Positions 63,600-64,000 of a stretch of DNA of 64,000 nucleotides are shown here, piece after piece. The DNA comes from JAICMB01 sp963802915 (GTDB lineage Bacteria > Acidobacteriota > Terriglobia > Bryobacterales > Bryobacteraceae). The notes under the pieces were generated by a model. It was not told the DNA's origin. It saw nothing but the letters and a program-made list of their open reading frames with translations, and ran no database searches. The stretch covers positions 434,001 to 498,000 of the forward strand of contig CAWDKQ010000016.1 in NCBI GenBank assembly GCA_963802915.1, in the 5' to 3' direction. Within the stretch, counting starts at the first letter, position 1. Every line of letters begins with the position of its first letter. The position numbers were made by a program, and so were the translations under genes.

Positions 63600-64000
63600 A
63601 TGAAAGTCTTAGCAGTTAGGATTAGTCTGTTGCTGACGCTTACGTTTTGCGCATGCATGGCGCAAGGTACCGGGAGCATCAGCGGCAACGTTACATCAAC
63701 AGCCGGGGGTCCCATGCCGAGCGTAACCGTGACTCTAACAAATGTCACGAGCGGCGTTACGATCACGGCCGTCACTGACAGCGGAGGGGTTTATCACTTT
63801 GCAAACCTTCCGAGCGGTACGTATCACATGAATGTGAGTTCCCCCCAGTTGAACGGCACGCCGTTGGAAGATATCGTTCTCGACGCCGCCAAACCGAAGA
63901 CCGTCAATGTCACGGTTCAGAACACGCCGGGAGCAAATGCGGGAGCTCCCGTGACCGCCTCGGTCCAGATCGAAGAGGCGACTCCTTCACTCGATACCAC
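63600..64000 (+). CDS. secreted protein with carboxypeptidase-regulatory-like domain, probably a TonB-dependent receptor; 3' end outside
   Basis: Open frame from ATG 63600 to the window end. Signal peptide (RISLLLTLTFCACMAQ) followed by a beta-sandwich: GTGSISGNVTSTAGGPMPSV, TVTLTNVTSGVTITAVTDSG, YHFANLPSGTYHMNVS. This N-terminal carboxypeptidase-regulatory-like domain is the usual start of Oar-like TonB-dependent receptors, which are very numerous in Acidobacteriota. The barrel is not in the window, so the receptor assignment is inference; a Cna B-type surface protein is the alternative. Confidence 0.7.
   Translation, partial: MKVLAVRISLLLTLTFCACMAQGTGSISGNVTSTAGGPMPSVTVTLTNVTSGVTITAVTDSGGVYHFANLPSGTYHMNVSSPQLNGTPLEDIVLDAAKPKTVNVTVQNTPGANAGAPVTASVQIEEATPSLDT

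Overview
The window looks like a chromosomal segment of an Acidobacteriota soil bacterium of the Solibacter/Bryobacter type. The evidence is a pair of secreted VWFA-related proteins of the acidobacterial family, a futalosine-pathway menaquinone gene (mqnE) beside a UbiA-like prenyltransferase, the start of a secreted protein with an Oar-like N-terminal domain, high GC with many GTG/TTG starts, and dispersed intergenic repeats whose translation contains GRGSVT. This taxonomic call is inference from gene content; no 16S or tRNA gene was seen.

Layout. 1-3504: a frameshifted carboxymuconolactone-decarboxylase-like fragment, an ANTAR regulator with a 37-codon ORF and a YeiH-type transporter, an FG-GAP protein, a 97-bp inverted repeat and a small conserved protein. 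About 3505-9415: a nested mobile region. An IS91-family element (tyrosine integrase plus HUH transposase) has its integrase gene split by a 3.4-kb RIT-like element made of three overlapping tyrosine recombinases. Removing 4258-7697 restores a 306-codon integrase. 9420-11650: decayed material (kinase remnant, broken BrnT/BrnA toxin-antitoxin pair) around an intact class-C-type serine hydrolase. 11834-26299: two VWFA proteins and an amine oxidase, thrC, larB, a DUF192 lipoprotein, the prenyltransferase and mqnE, a PaoABC-like molybdenum aldehyde oxidoreductase, and a ricin-type lectin. 26304-41295: a GH63-like glucosidase, nagA, ilvE, a degenerate GGDEF protein, an M50 protease with CBS domains, a large membrane protein, a frameshifted serine dehydratase and an M14 carboxypeptidase.

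41389-48450 is a purine-degradation cluster: guanine deaminase, three xanthine dehydrogenase subunits, urate oxidase, hydroxyisourate hydrolase and OHCU decarboxylase. Together they would take guanine to (S)-allantoin. The OHCU decarboxylase is fused to the C-terminus of the xanthine dehydrogenase FAD subunit, and the linker coincides with a copy of the dispersed GRGSVT repeat. 48594-64000 holds a PAS histidine kinase and a convergent NtrC-type regulator, a HAD phosphatase, a GH3 glucosidase, a DUF1080 protein, an aminotransferase, an alpha/beta hydrolase, an SDR protein without the YxxxK motif, a CheY-like regulator, acetyl-CoA synthetase, a carboxyltransferase beta subunit, and the first 400 bp of a secreted protein probably of the TonB-receptor type.

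The most interesting signals are the repeat-linked XDH-UraD fusion, the RIT-like element in the HxxR-coding site of another recombinase with its array of terminal nonamers, a period-7 repeat translated inside serine dehydratase, and the out-of-frame overlap of BrnT and BrnA.
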